64,000 nt of DNA from Aristolochia californica (GCA_029961685.1 JARWKL010000003.1:16664884-16728883); one strand, 5' to 3'. Counted from the first letter of the stretch, positions 41,811 through 53,540 are shown. Translations and numbers: made by a program. The notes: generated from the letters alone by a model not told the origin.

Positions 41811-42540
41811 ACTAGAGTCCATATCTGATTTCCATAAGTGCTTGCATTTCTTTATCCATTGCCGCCTTCCCCCCCTGGATATTTGAGAGCCTCCTGATAG
41901 GATTGGGGTACAGATATGGAGGAAATTACTGAGATAAATTGACAGCCTACCGGGGACAGACGATGATGAGACACAAAATTTGTTATGGGAATAGAAGTAG
42001 ATGACATGGTGCATGATCAGGGTTCTTTTCTGAGGGCAATAGGACGAGTTTCATATTATGGTCCAAAAATTACTAGAGAAGATGGACTTACCTCAGTGAG
42101 ATCCATAAACTCAACAGGTGTGGTGTCAGCCAGTGTTTCTATGGCTGAATTGTTGTGGTAGCATGGGGCACAATACGTCGACGAGAACCTGGTACTAAAG
42201 ATAGGCCTGGAGGAGCATTGACAGAATAATATGGAGAGTCTTCAAAAAATGTGACATCCTTGGACACAAGTAAACTCTCAAGTGTGGGATTATAGCAAAC
42301 ATAACCCTTTTTGGTGCGAGAGTATCCTAAAAAGATACACTTGATAGATTTTGGATCAAGTTTACTGTATTTTGGGGAGAAAATATGAACAAAAAATTGA
42401 CACCCAAAGACTCTCAAGGTTAGTGAAAAAGGATCATCATTGGGTAAAATAGAGAGTAAGGGGATTTTTTTTACCAAGAATAGAAGATGGTAACTAGTTA
42501 ATGAGAAGGCATGCGGTAAGGATTGCATGTGGCCAATAAA
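41811..42540 (-). pseudogene. C2 integrase C-terminus and linker
   Basis: Minus strand: FSLTSYHLLFLVKKIPLLSI, DDPFSLTLRVFGCQFFVHIF, KLDPKSIKCIFLGYSRTKKG, YVCYNPTLESLLVSKDVTFF and EDSPYYSVNAPPG, the conserved copia integrase tail, then a pro/thr-rich linker. Open over 42528-42139, broken further on. Confidence 0.9.
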
Positions 42541-43541
42541 AGTATGGCAATTTCATGGCATATAGTAAACAAGAAGCTACCTCAAGAATATGACAGTTCT
42601 TCCGTTTGGCTACACCATTTTGTTGAGGGGTGTAGATGCATGAGGTTTGATTAATAATTCATTTTTCTTGATAAAAAGAGTCAAGGTCTTTGGAGATGTA
42701 TTCTTTGGCATTATCTGACCGGAGTATTTTAATTTTCTAACCAAACTGAGTGAGTACCATAGCATGAAAAGATATAAAAATTAATCGTATTTTAGAACGC
42801 TCTTTAAATAGAAATAACCAAGTGGTATGAGTGAAGTCATCAATAAATGTGATAAAATATTTTTCTTGAGAAATGTTTGAGACGCTCAAGGGTCCCCATA
42901 CATCAGTATGAATTAAGTCAAAAGGGGTGACACTTTTAACTTCTGGTCGAGGTGAGTATGTAGACCTCTGATGTTTACTCATTTGACAAACTTCATATTG
43001 AAACTCTGACCTTATTTTATATGTAGGAAAAAATGATGAAGAGATTGTGCGGACGGATGTCCCAACCGATTGTGCCATAACCTGGTTTCAGTTTCCCTGG
43101 TTGAAACAATATTTATTTTTGGCACATCTAGGTAGTAGAGTCCCCTATGTTCACAATCTCCACCAATCACCTACTTCATTATAAGATCCTGAAACACACG
43201 TGAAGTGGGTGAGAAGGTGATGAAGCAATTAAAATGTTTGATGAGTTGACTAACTGGTAAAAGATTTAAAGGGAAGGTAGGAACAAAAAGGACATCAGTG
43301 AGTGGAAGTGATGGTGTAATATAAGTGGATCATTTCCCTTGAACTTAATTTTGGGAGTTGTCAGCTATGGTAACATATTTATGTGAAGGACATGGAGAAA
43401 CTGAGTGTAATAAATATTTTTAACCTATAAGATGCTCGGAGGCTTCAAAGTCAATTATCCAGGATGAAGAAGAGGCAAATATCATACCTAAAGCGGTGAT
43501 GGCAGCGGTAGTTGAGGAAGTGCTTGGAGTAGAACCCATCA
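42541..43541 (-). pseudogene. C2 integrase core, pre-integrase and protease edge
   Basis: Minus strand: VCQMSKHQRSTYSPRPEVKS, FDLIHTDVWGPLSVSNISQE (catalytic D), FITFIDDFTHTTWLFLFKER, then the second aspartate region at about 42725 and the catalytic-glutamate region (QQNGVAKRKNCHILE) at about 42625-42585. Upstream 43100-43541 is a decayed pre-integrase and protease region matching C1 17290-17640. Confidence 0.85.
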
Positions 43542-44944
43542 TTGTAGGTATTGACAGTCCCCTTTTTTGTAAAGGCAATTGTACATTAAAATGTAGTTAC
43601 GACTAGGTGCCCCTTTCATTATTTGTTCTCTTTCTCTTTTATCTTTATCTTTAACCCTCTAGTAGTCTTATCTATTTTTCTTTTTACTTTTCACTTTGGA
43701 TTGACAAGTATGGAGCACATAGTGAGGAACAGAAAGGCACTCACTTGCTTTTATATATAGTTATATCAAAGTCTAACTCATCCATGAAATTTTGGAACTT
43801 TGTTGTTGGCATATATTTTTGCTTTTATAATAGCTCATACGAACAAATGAAGTAGCTAACCATTTTCATAACAATATAACAGGTCATGGGATAATATGTA
43901 GAGTGGATTAGTTCATTTAACATCTTATTTGTTTTGAGATAAAAAAATATTTTAAATTTTGTATTTGGCATCTTATTTTACTAAATTTTTTTCAGATAAG
44001 TATGGCAATGGATTAAAGTGATTAATAATTTCCATATATTGTCTTAAAAATTCACTAAAACGTCTAGAAGGAAAATTTTAAAATTTTCATGTAATTTCCT
44101 AGTAAGGCACTAATAGGCCTTTATGCTACAGGTTTCTTAGAAATATATATCCCAAGAAAAAACATTTAAGCTATTTCTGGGATAGAAATTTCCAACTAAT
44201 GGTACTAACGGGACATTGACATATTTGTAAACCTTATTTGAATTTGATAATGGATTGAAATATGCATCTAATTGGCGGCATTTGAAAATACACCATCTAA
44301 GTTTATAAAATGCAACCCCATCACTGACTTCAAGAGATGATTGGGTGTTATTGAACCAAAGTTAACTTGATATATGCCAATTTTACAAATACAAAGTTTC
44401 TAACAAAATAGGACCTACTCTCAAATCCTAACCTTTCTAATACATATCCCAACCACTCTACTCGAGTGATTAGAAGAGGGGATAGCTCCATGCCCTGCAC
44501 ATTTCTTTATGAGGGGAAGAGAAGGGTCTCAACACTCCCTACTACCATGCAGAGTTTTGCATGGCAACGAGGAGGATTGGTGCTCCTCTAAGGGTGGCAT
44601 AGAGTCGAGCCCAGCTCGAACCTATTGATTTAAATATTTCAAACTCGATTTTGAACCTAAAATTGTAATCAAACTCAAGCCCAATAAGTTTTACCGAGTT
44701 CGAGCTCAAGCTCCAACCTACATTTAAAACTTTGCATAAAATACATGTCAAATAAACTGTATATAAAATTATGCACAAATTTTACTTAAAATTGGTCATT
44801 ACCTTTACATAAATTGGGCATGACCTCAGTACATAAAAGAAAATACATAACCTATTCTTCTGAGATGTAACAAAAATAGTTCAACTTTAATAAACTTTTG
44901 TTCACGCAAATGATCAATTCCTTTACAAATTTCATAGAACTTTG
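43542..44944. other. Unannotated AT-rich stretch
   Basis: About 1.4 kb with no gene, LTR edge or repeat I can identify. The minus frame at 44778-44542 has no family features. Possibly genuine non-repetitive host sequence. Confidence 0.5.
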
Positions 44945-45316
44945 TGTTATGACCTCAATAACAGGTCGAGTCATGCAGAGGCGTTGTGGCTGAGTCATTT
45001 AGTTTTAAGTTAATTATTTTTCTTTCAGTTTACTTTTACTTTATTTTATTTTAATTGAAGAGTTAATATATCATAGGGGCATTATTGTGATATTTTATCT
45101 GGAACCTTGTTTGCATGAACCCTATTTAAGGGGTGAAAGAAATGGGAAAGGGTAAGTCTTGATTTAGAGTAAACAAGGGTTTTGAGTTCTCTTCAATGAG
45201 CTCAAGGGTGTGCATTCTCCTTAATGAACCTAGGGATTAAAGCTTCCCTTCAGCTTGATTCTTCTCTTCTCTTCTTCTTCCCTACGAATCACCGTGTGAG
45301 ATTCGGGACTGTAACA
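44945..45316 (+). repeat. 5' LTR of element A
   Basis: TGTTATGACCTCAATAAC to GGGACTGTAACA. Shares 'gctgagtcatttagt', 'ggggcattattgt' and 'ctacgaatc' with the right LTR. Followed by the primer site TGGTATCAAAGT at 45319-45330. Confidence 0.9.
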
Positions 45317-45339
45317 ACTGGTATCAAAGTAGGAACACA

Positions 45340-45899
45340 ATGAGTGATTCTTCGTCCTGAGAAAAATGGCTTGCCATACTCGATCTATTGGGACAAATAC
45401 ACACGAAGGTTTTAGCATTGGGAGAAATACGCATAGAGGTTTTAGCATTATGTGATGGAATGCGTGAATCTTCCATTAAACGTTTTGAAATCGAGAAGTA
45501 TTTCGCCAAGGCCCTAGAGAGATCCAGAACAAAAATCATGCGCATGAAAATCCGAAATCGGGGACCCCAAAAATCCAAAAATTGAGGCTTATTCTGCAAA
45601 AACCTTGTCGATAATGGCTGATTTGGGTTTGACCTCAAAAAAAGCCTTCTCGCAACCAGCAGAATATCTCCCAAAATAGAAGACGAAAAAATTTTGATCT
45701 AACTTTGTCTCTGCGAATCAGTTTGTTCACCCCTCTATCTCAAAAAAAGATCGACCTAACTTCTCCAAGCTTCACCGAGAGGAGAAGCACCATGTGGCTG
45801 TTGTTCTCCATTGGCAAAAAATTAGGCTTAACTTTGTCAGCAGATTCATTTTTTCACCATTGAAGGGTTATCTACACCGAAAGGCAAAAAAAATCAAGA
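45340..45899 (+). pseudogene. Gag-like start of element A
   Basis: After the primer site the plus strand reads MSDSSS, a stop, then LGQIHTKVLALGEIRIEVLA and SIKRFEIEKYFAKALERSRT. Such charged helices at the start of gag are common in gypsy elements (compare G1 at 32508), but no capsid core or zinc knuckle follows. 45600-45899 is not readable as any family. Confidence 0.4.
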
Positions 45900-46440
45900 C
45901 ACTTGGATTTCGAAGTTGAAATTGTTGCCCTGGTGGAAGAAGAGAGGTCGGGTCCAGAGGGTTTCAATCGGAAACTACTTCAACAGGCACCTGATAACAA
46001 TACTGTTGACGAAGATGAAAATTCATGGCACTTTGATTTTGTTTTCCACACTAATCCAAAAATGAATTTCGGTGTGAAATCGTTGAGGCAGACTTGAACG
46101 AATTGTGTGCTTCTGCTGGTGATTTCACAGGTGACCCTGGATTGCATGATGAGTCCGAGGATCTCAAGCTTGTTCTTGAGGCCGACAACGAAGAGCACAA
46201 ATGGACCGAACGTGTTCACAACCATCTAAAGGACAGTGCTGAGGAATCTTTGGATTTATCAAGATGGACAGGTATGTTCAATTTCCTAAATCATGAACAT
46301 AAAGAGTTTTTTGACATTGTGGCCGAGGTGAGAGAGAATGAGGAGATTGAGGTAAAGGGTTTTGTCTATGGGGGATGTGATAAAAATAGTGCAAAACCAA
46401 GAATTGTTGAAGGGGAAATTACTCTCAAACAGATTTCAGG
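45900..46440 (+). pseudogene. Acidic ORF of unknown origin, upstream of EF-hands
   Basis: Two overlapping frames (45903-46097 and 46094-46714) read through an acidic region: VEIVALVEEERSGPEGFN, then ASAGDFTGDPGLHDESEDLK, EADNEEHKWTERVHNHLKDS, FDIVAEVRENEEIEVKGFVY. I do not recognise the family. The second frame continues without a stop into CDPK-type EF-hands, giving a fusion ORF of 206 residues. It may be another captured gene; it does not look like gag. Confidence 0.45.
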
Positions 46441-46708
46441 AGAGACATTTAAAAATATTGTGGGGACTAAGCTTTCTGAATCTGAAGTTAGCCAATTGAT
46501 GGCAGCAACTAATGTGGATGGTAATGGTACAATTGATTATATTGAATTGATATCAACAACGATGCACCTAAATATAGTGGAAAATGAAGATCACTTGCAT
46601 ACCACTTTTGAATTTTGTGACAAGGACAAGAGTGGTTCCATTGAGGAACCTGTTGGTTTTGCAGCACATGGGTTATGCAAAGATCCACCTACTGTTGGGG
46701 GTGATGTA
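46441..46708 (+). pseudogene. Calcium-dependent protein kinase EF-hand fragment
   Basis: Plus strand: GTKLSESEVSQLMAATNVDG, NGTIDYIELISTTMHLNIVE, EDHLHTTFEFCDKDKSGSIE. This is the CDPK calmodulin-like domain: linker helix, one complete EF-hand loop (NVDGNGTIDYIE) and the start of the next (DKDKSGSI). CDPKs are plant Ser/Thr kinases switched on by calcium. The kinase domain and the last two EF-hands are absent, so no enzyme can be made. After SIEE the frame leaves CDPK sequence, and gypsy G2 is inserted at 46709. The fragment is sense to element A. Confidence 0.9.
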
Positions 46709-47607
46709 TGTTGAGGACTCGATAGCTAACCAAGTCAACCAAAGGAGGCGCACAAAGTCACTGAGTTAATTGTTTTATTTCCATATTATTTTAAATTCGT
46801 TTTTATGCATTATTTAAGTTAAATAACTACAGGGGCAGAATTGTAAACTTAAAGCCTAAATTATGTTGTCGTCAACCCTACTTAGAGGGGAAGGAGAATG
46901 AGAAAAGGCAAGTCTTGAATTAGGTTAAACAGGGTTCAGATTTCTCCTTGACGAGCTCTAGGGTTTGGAGGTTTCCTTGACAAGCTCTAGGTCCAGGTTC
47001 CCTCTTGAATCTGAATTTCTTTCTTCTTTTTTTGATTTTCGGTTTTACAATACTCTTCACTGAGAACAAGGAAGGATTCTTCACTTTTTCTGAGTTCAAC
47101 AAGAGGACTTTAGCCTCTAATCGGGGCACAACAACAAGAGAGGAATTTCCTTCTCTTATCCAAGCAAAGCTAGGGGCTTTTCCAGCCCCTAGATCGAGAG
47201 CAGCAAGGCAAGAGGCTCTCCAGCCTCTAAATCGGAAAGCAGCAAGGTTAGGGACTCCTAACTCCTAATCCATGGACTGCCCAAGTTGGAGGCTTCTCAG
47301 CCTCTAATCCGGACAGCAGTTGGAAGGGTGCTAACACCTCTCAGGCGTAACCAGCAAGGGGCCATCCCCCTCTTTTCCGTGAGCAGCAAGAGGCTTCCCA
47401 GCCTTACCAAGAACAACAACATAGCTGCTAAAAGGAGGATCTTTTACCTCTAATCCAATAGCCACAAGGCCTCTCTAAGTCTCTACCGAGAGAAGCAGGA
47501 AAAAGGAGGGTCCTTTCCTCCTAACCGAGAGCAGAAACTCTCGCTAACAACTCTGGATTCACCAATCCCATGCCGAGTTACTCGATCCATGACAAGGGAC
47601 CATAACA
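46709..47607 (+). repeat. 5' LTR of G2 and primer site
   Basis: 899 bp, TGTTGAGGACTCGATAGC to GGACCATAACA. Contains many 'cagcaagaggct' and 'gcctctaa'-like short repeats (47150-47500). TGGTCTTAGAGC (47611-47622) is a primer site with changes. Confidence 0.93.
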
Positions 47608-47629
47608 ACATGGTCTTAGAGCAAGGTAG

Positions 47630-48480
47630 CATGGGGGATAGATCCAACAATGACGAACTGAGAAGCATAATCAGAGGGGTGCATGATGCATAGACTCAAC
47701 AACGGGAGAGACTGGACAGTTATGGGCCACAACTGGAACAAATTTCTAGCATTAACTTGCAACTCCAGTGACTCTCTAGCATGCTTTCTGATGTCATGGC
47801 CGAAAGACACACTACCCCAGACCCAAGTGGGGAGAATAATTCACACAACAAAAGGGAGGAGCAGTTTACCGGGTGCACCATTGTTCATGCACCGTAGGGT
47901 GGAGGCACAATACCCAGGTATGCAAAATTGGATTTTCCTACATATACTAGGTCAGTCGACCCCTTAATTTGGTTGCATAGTTGTGAGAAATGTTTTTCAA
48001 ATCAAGGGCCTGATGAGTTTGACAAGGTGGGACTAGCAGCCTTCCACATGCTAGATGAGGCACAACTATGGTTTTATCAAGTGGAATTCGAAAGATTAGT
48101 GCTGGATTGGAAGGAATTTAAAGAGTTATGTACAATTAGATTTGGCCCTCCCGCCCACATCAACCCCTTGGGAGATTTGGTGATATTGAGACAAATCATA
48201 TATGTGGAACTATATAAAAAACAATTCAAAGAAAAATTGGCTCGACCTGGAAGATTGGTGCTCCCTGAGGTTAGAGGTGGAACTTCACTCACCTTCAGAT
48301 TTGGCTCGGGCAATGAGTTTAGCTTGAGCGATGGAACAAAGGCAATGAATTCAACATCAAAGACGAGTTTGGCATGGGGAACGGAACACTTCCACGAATT
48401 GGCAAGGGAGGCAAAATACTTCCCCTCAGGTGGCATAACTAGAATTACCACCGCCCAAAAATAATCTGATCACAACTTTA
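47630..48480 (+). pseudogene. G2 gag
   Basis: Plus strand: LTCNSSDSLACFLMS in the helix region, DFPTYTRSVDPLIWLHSCEK, CFSNQGPDEFDKVGLAAFHM, LDEAQLWFYQVEFERLVLDW, KEFKELCTIRFGPPAHINPL, GDLVILRQIIYVELYKKQFK, the Retrotrans_gag capsid core. The first third is out of frame and stops follow after 48464. Confidence 0.9.
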
Positions 48481-48537
48481 GCAACTGATACACACACTAG
48501 TAATCCACCAGCTCAATATATCAGAAAATTAACAAGT

Positions 48538-48788
48538 TTGAAGATGGCGGAAAGAAGGTCCAAGAACTTGTACTACAACTATGATGAGCCGTATAGGGCA
48601 GGCCACCAATGTAAAAGGTTGTTCTGGCTAGAAGTAGGTGAAGAAGAGGAACCAGAAAACAATGATGATCCTACTGAGGCAGACACCCCAGAAATCTGCC
48701 AAAACAATGCAAGTCAGAGCTCGAGTCATGGACCAGGAACTTGTGGGACTTGTGGATTCAGGAAGCACACACAATTTTCTCGGCTTAA
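48538..48788 (+). pseudogene. G2 zinc knuckle and start of protease
   Basis: Plus strand: RRSKNLYYNYDEPYRAGHQC, the gag zinc knuckle with both of its first cysteines changed to tyrosine (YYNY for CYNC), then KRLFWLEVGEEEEPEN, and in another frame VMDQELVGLVDSGSTHNFLG with the protease DSG. It stops at the insertion (48789); the protease resumes at 49506. Confidence 0.9.
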
Positions 48789-49500
48789 TGTTGAATTTAA
48801 GGAAAATAAAAATCTTTCATTGACTTTATTAACTTATTATAATCAGATTACACGAGCCTCTATTTATAATAGAGGAGGGTAGTAAAGTCCAATTACAATA
48901 AAACTACCTTTGTCCCAATTACACCTAAACTCAAACACTTAAAGATAAGTCCTAGCATAATTAAATAACTCAATATAGATAAAATACAAACATAACTCAA
49001 ACTAGAACTCTTCTAGGACGTGATCATAAGATAAAGATGTCTTTGTGAGTCCTTCTTGATCTTCCAACTGATGTGATATGGATTCCAGCTCATGGTAATC
49101 ATGGTGGGTCCTACTTCTTATGTGCTTGGGCCCATCTTGTGGGCCTTCCTTGGTCATGTGGGTTGGAGCCCATCTTCCAACACTCCCCCTCATGCTGTTA
49201 CGTCCTTCCATGAAGGCCATCTTCTCAATGTCGGACGAGTGCATACGAAGCTGGTGATATCCTGAGCGCAAGTCCAATTTAGTGAAGCCCCATGAACTTT
49301 TCTAGGATGTGCCCATAAGATAAAGTTGCCTTTTTGAGTCCTTCTTGATCTTCCAACTAATGTGGTAAGGATGCCAGCTCATGGTAATCATGGTGGGTCC
49401 TACTTCTTATGGGCTTGAGCCCATCTTGTGGGCCTTCTTTGGTCGTGTGACCCATCTTATAATACTCTTAGATATGTGGGTTGGATCCCATTTTCCAACA
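48789..49500 (-). mobile_element. Rearranged small LTR element inside G2 (family N LTR)
   Basis: Left LTR 48789-49182 (TGTTGAATTTAAGG to ATCTTCCAACA), polypurine tract 'ctccccctcatgctg', ~120 bp of internal sequence, then a 5'-truncated second LTR (about 49307-49500). Flanks CTTAA (48784-48788) and CATAA (49501-49505) match in four of five. The internal part (49205-49300) is an inverted copy of G2's own reverse-transcriptase segment near 50205-50290: its minus strand reads [20 protein letters not shown]. Confidence 0.8.
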
Positions 49501-50000
49501 CATAACAGCTGCTCAGCATCTTCGGCTGCAGATCCATCCACACCCAACAGCCACGGTTTTAGTCGCCAGTGGGGAGAAAGTCCCTAGCTATGGAATCAGC
49601 AAATTGGTAAAATTTTCAATTGGTACAACTCCATTTCATTCAGAATTGTTTGTAATACCTTTGTCAGGATTTGATATGGTTTTGGGCATCAAATGGTTAC
49701 AAACATTGGGACCCTTCTTGTGGGAGTTCTCTGCTTTAACTATGAGTTTTGCAATGGCCGGCCACCAAATGCTCTTACAGGCTAGTCAAGTGGAAAAACC
49801 CCACCACCTTCATACCATCCACACACAAGACCATCTGGACAGCACTATGGAAAAACTCCTCGACGAGTTCTCGGACCTCTTCCACGAGCCTTCCAGATTG
49901 CCTCCCTTGAGGCACTGTGACCATAGGATTTGTTTAAAACTACGTTCAAATGTGATGGTGGTTAGGCCGGTACCGGTATCCACACCTATAGAAGGATGAA
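49501..50000 (+). pseudogene. G2 protease
   Basis: Plus strand after the insertion: TAAQHLRLQIHPHPTATVLV, GEKVPSYGISKLVKFSIGTT, FHSELFVIPLSGFDMVLGIK and WLQTLGP, then the linker to reverse transcriptase with LPPLRHCDHRICLKLRS. Open over 49481-49999. The active-site DSG lies on the other side of the insertion. Confidence 0.9.
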
Positions 50001-50700
50001 ATCTAACGGCAGTGCCAGGGCATGCTGCAACAGGGTCTTATTCGCAACAGCCGCTCTTCATTCTCTTCACCAGTCTTACTCGTGAAGAACATGATGGCAC
50101 ATGGAGATTTTCTGTCGATTATAGGGAATTAAATCCCCAAATTGTGAAGGATAAGTTCCCTATACCGGTAGTGGAGGAGCTCCTGGATGAATTATGGGGT
50201 TCATGGGGCTTCACTAAATTGGACTTGCGCTCAGGATATCACTAGCTTCGTATGCACTCGTCCGACATCGAGAAGATGGCCTTCTGCACTCATCACGGCC
50301 ATTTTGAGTTTGTCGTGATGCCGTTTGGGTTATCGAATGCCCCCTCCACTTTTTAGGCATTGATGAATGAGATATTCCACAACTATCTCCAAAAATTTGT
50401 GCTTGTTTTTTTTTTATGATATACTCATATACAGCAAGTCCAGGGAACAACATTTTGCCAATTTAAGGATAGTATTTGAATTATTATGAGCCCACCAACT
50501 CTATTTGAAGAAATCTAAATGCTCTTTTGCGAAGTCACATGTCGCCGATCTCGGCCTTATTATATCCCATGCAGGGGTCACTATTGATCCCCGAGAAGAT
50601 TCAAGCAGTTACCGATTGGCCTCAACCTCAGAATAGCTTGGATTTGCGGGGATTTTTGGGACCAAGCTGGATACTATCGCAAATTCATAAAAAATTATGG
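50001..50700 (+). pseudogene. G2 reverse transcriptase
   Basis: Plus strand: [51 protein letters not shown], stop (50243-50245), then [30 protein letters not shown], and the catalytic region at 50400-50430, decayed to LVFFYDILIY-like sequence with a T-run frameshift. Later FAKSHVADLGLIISHAGVTI and DWPQPQNSLDLRGFLG. Confidence 0.9.
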
Positions 50701-51120
50701 GTCGTTGGCAGTACCATTGACCAGTCTCCTCAAGAAAAATTCCTTTACTTGGAGTGAAGAAGCTACACAGTCCTTCCAAGCTCTAAATCTAGCTCTCACC
50801 TCCACACCCATACTACAACTTCCCAATTTTGAAGAATTATTTGTGGCAGAATGTGACGTCTCCCGTGGGGGCATTGGGGCCTGCTTACAACAGCACTCCC
50901 ACCCCATTACATATTTCAACTGGCAGTTGGCAGAACGGCATCACAAATTGGCCTCGTATGAATGGGAATTAATCGGTTTGGCCAAGGTTGTCCAACACTG
51001 GCGACCTTACTTATGGGGCCATGCATTTCTCATCTACACTGATCATTACAGCCTTAAATTCTTACTTGAACAATGACTCTTCTCCACAACAGCATTGGAT
51101 CAGTAAGTTGATGGGATTTG
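50701..51120 (+). pseudogene. G2 RNase H
   Basis: Plus strand 50705-51076: AVPLTSLLKKNSFTWSEEAT, FQALNLALTSTPILQLPNFE, LFVAECDVSRGGIGACLQQH (catalytic D in ECDVS), HPITYFNWQLAERHHKLASY, ELIGLAKVVQHWRPYLWGHA, YTDHYSLKFLLEQ, then a stop. Preserved over 123 residues. Confidence 0.92.
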
Positions 51121-52330
51121 ATTTTTTGGTGGAGTACCGCTCTCGATGATTAAACAAGGCCGTGTATGCCTTGTCACAGTGTTTCGAGCACTAGTAGCTC
51201 ATCTATGCTATCAGCTAGCCCCGTTTCCTCATATTAGACTTGGTTCGGGAGGCACATGCCACTATTCCGGACCTCCAAGAGCTGCACAAAAAAACTACAG
51301 GGGGGAAGATGGATTCAAAGTGATCCATCCAAGATTCACTTATTTGCTAAAAAATGAGGATTTTTATTCCACCCACTTTTGAGTTGGTTGCAACAATCTT
51401 CTCTACCTGCCATGACAACACACATGAAGGCATCCAAAAAACATTACATCACATTCGGGCTGATTTCTATTGGCAGGCCATGAAGAACACCATTGCAACA
51501 GATGTTACAGCCTGCAAGGTATGTCAATGCAACAAGGCCGAAGACTTAAGTCCAGCAGGTCTTCTTCAACCTCTAGCGCTCCCTACACAAGTTTGGGCCG
51601 ATATTTCTATGGACTTTGTCGATGGTCTTCCCCAAACATCTGGAAAATTGGTATTATTTGTGGTGGTTGATAGATTCTCCAAATATGCACATTTTATTCC
51701 TGTGGCACACCCATATACAGCATCATGAGTGGCACATACCTTTCTCAAGCATATTGTCCACTTGTATGGCATTCCAGAATCCATTGTCAATGATCAGGAC
51801 ACAGTCTTTACCTACACTTTTTGGCAGGAACATTTTCGTCTGAGCAGCATGAAGCTGAAATTTTCATCCTCATATCATCCTCGGACAGATGACCAAAGAA
51901 AAGAGGTTAATTGAACCATAAAGATGTATCTACGGTGCCTTGTGGGTAATCGTCCTAAGACCTAGGTTTAGTGGCTACCGTGGGTTGAGTATTGTAACAA
52001 CACTTCCTTCCACTCAGCCTTGCAATCCACTCTATTCAGGGTTCTATATGGGAGAGATCCTCCTAAGCTTCTCTCTTATACTCCAGGTTCCACCCGAGTG
52101 GAAGCCATTGATCAAGCCCTCATGGACTGCGACCAGGTACTGCAGAATATTATAGATTGCCTCCTGAAAGCACAAGTTTGTATGAAATATTTCTATGACA
52201 CGGGGCACAGAGATGTCTCATACGAGGTAGTGGACTACGTTTGGCTACGACTACAACATACAGATAACACTCTAATACAGACCATTGCGCCATAAACTCT
52301 CACCAAAGTACTTTGGGCCTTTCCTAATTA
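51121..52330 (+). pseudogene. G2 integrase
   Basis: Plus strand blocks: [56 protein letters not shown] (CxxC), [20 protein letters not shown] (first catalytic D), [40 protein letters not shown] (second catalytic D), FWQEHFRLSSMKL, SSYHPRTDDQRKEVN (glutamate region altered), LQSTLFRVLYGRDPPKLLSY. Stops at about 51728 and 51912. Confidence 0.92.
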
Positions 52331-52681
52331 TTCGCCGCGTGGGACCAGTGGCCTATTAGCTACAACTTCCAGACACGGCCAAGGTGCACGATGTGTTTCA
52401 TGTGTCCCTACTAAAACCCATCAGGGCTCACCAACCCCGCACCCCCCCTACCACCACCACAATTCTGTTCCTTCCTCCGGTGGACAACAGACGCGTCATC
52501 CTTATACCAGCCATAGTGTTACGAGCCAAAATGGTTAATGACCAATGGGAGATCCTTGTCCATTGGACAACCACCAAACCAGCCGCAGCTACATGGGAAC
52601 AGTTGGACAACTTCAAGGTCTACCCAAATTACAAGCTTGAGGACAAGCTCTTTCTCCGAAGGGGGGGGGGGGGGGCGCAGA
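52331..52681 (+). pseudogene. G2 chromodomain tail and polypurine tract
   Basis: Plus strand from 52384: VHDVFHVSLLKPIRAH, LFLPPVDNRRVILIPAIVLR, QWEILVHWTTTKPAAATWEQ, LDNFKVYPNYKLEDKLFLRR. This is the well-preserved chromodomain-type end of gypsy pol, and the reference for the tails kept in elements A and B. A run of 15 G (52661-52675) before the LTR serves as polypurine tract. Confidence 0.92.
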
Positions 52682-53535
52682 TGTTGAGGACTCAATAGCT
52701 AACCTAGTCATCCAAAGGTGGCGCACAGAGTCATTGAGTTAATTTTTTTATTTCCATATTGTTTTAAATTCTTTTTTATGCATTATTTAAGTTAAATTGC
52801 CACATGGGCAGAATTGTAAACTTAAACCCTAAGTTATGTTGGCGTCAACCCTACTTAGAGGGGAAGGAGAATGAGAAAAGGCAAGTCTTGAATTAGGTTA
52901 AACAGGGTTCAAATTTCTCCTTGCCGATCTCTAGGTCCAGGATCCCTCTTGAATCTGAATTTCTTTCTTCTCTTTTCGATTTTCTGTTTTACACTCTTCA
53001 CTGAAAACAAGGAAGGATTCTTTCCTTTTTTCGAGTTCAACAAGAGGCCTTTAGCCTCTAATTAGGGCACAACAACAAGAGAGGAGTTTCCTTCTCTATT
53101 CTGAGCAAAGCTAGGGGCTTTTCCAGCCCCTAGACCGAGAGCAGAAAGGCAAGAGGTTCTCCAGCCTCTAAACCAGAAAGGACTCCTAACCCATAATCCA
53201 TGGACTGCTCAAACTAGAGGCTTCTCAGCCTCTAATCTGAACAACAGCTGGAAGGGTTCTAACCCCTCTCAGTCATGAGCAGCAGGGGGTCATCCCCCTC
53301 CTTTCCGTGAGCAGCAAGAGGCTTTCCAGCCTTACCGAGAACAACAACATAGCCGCTAAAAGGAGGATCTTTTACCTCTAATCCAGAAACCACAAGGCAT
53401 CTCTAAGTCTCTACCAAGAGAAGCAGCAAAAAGGAGGGTCCTTTCCTCCTAACCAAGAGCAGAAGCTCTCTCTAACAACTCTGGATTTACCAATCCCACG
53501 CTGAGTTACTCGATCCATGAAAATGGACCATAACA
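52682..53535 (+). repeat. 3' LTR of G2
   Basis: 854 bp, TGTTGAGGACTCAATAGC to GGACCATAACA, shorter than the 5' LTR by small deletions (for example around 52920 and 53180). Followed by ATGTA. Confidence 0.93.
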
Positions 53536-53540
53536 ATGTA

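Larger units (their letters stand above)
39890..43541 (-). mobile_element. 5'-truncated copia element C2 (C1 family)
   Basis: 3' LTR 39890-40379, polypurine tract 'cttcagggggag' on the minus strand, then RNase H, reverse transcriptase, linker, integrase and pre-integrase in minus order. Homology to C1 stops at about 43541 near the end of the protease region, so gag, primer site and 5' LTR are missing. It keeps the integrase C-terminus (42139-42528) that C1 lost to its insertion, so it is a good reference for C1. Confidence 0.88.
46709..53535 (+). mobile_element. Gypsy element G2 (chromovirus type), full length, dead, with an insertion
   Basis: LTRs 46709-47607 and 52682-53535, with a perfect target duplication ATGTA (46704-46708 and 53536-53540). 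Plus-strand order is primer site, gag, zinc knuckle, protease, reverse transcriptase, RNase H, integrase, chromodomain tail, G-rich polypurine tract. Related to G1 in pol but with different LTRs. A small LTR element (48789-49500) interrupts the protease. Without it G2 is ~6.1 kb. Many stops and frameshifts. Confidence 0.94.

Noticed and set aside
46441..46708. Functional calcium sensor or CDPK gene
   Set aside because: Lacks the kinase domain and the last EF-hands, is bounded by an LTR element and cut by G2; only a fragment.
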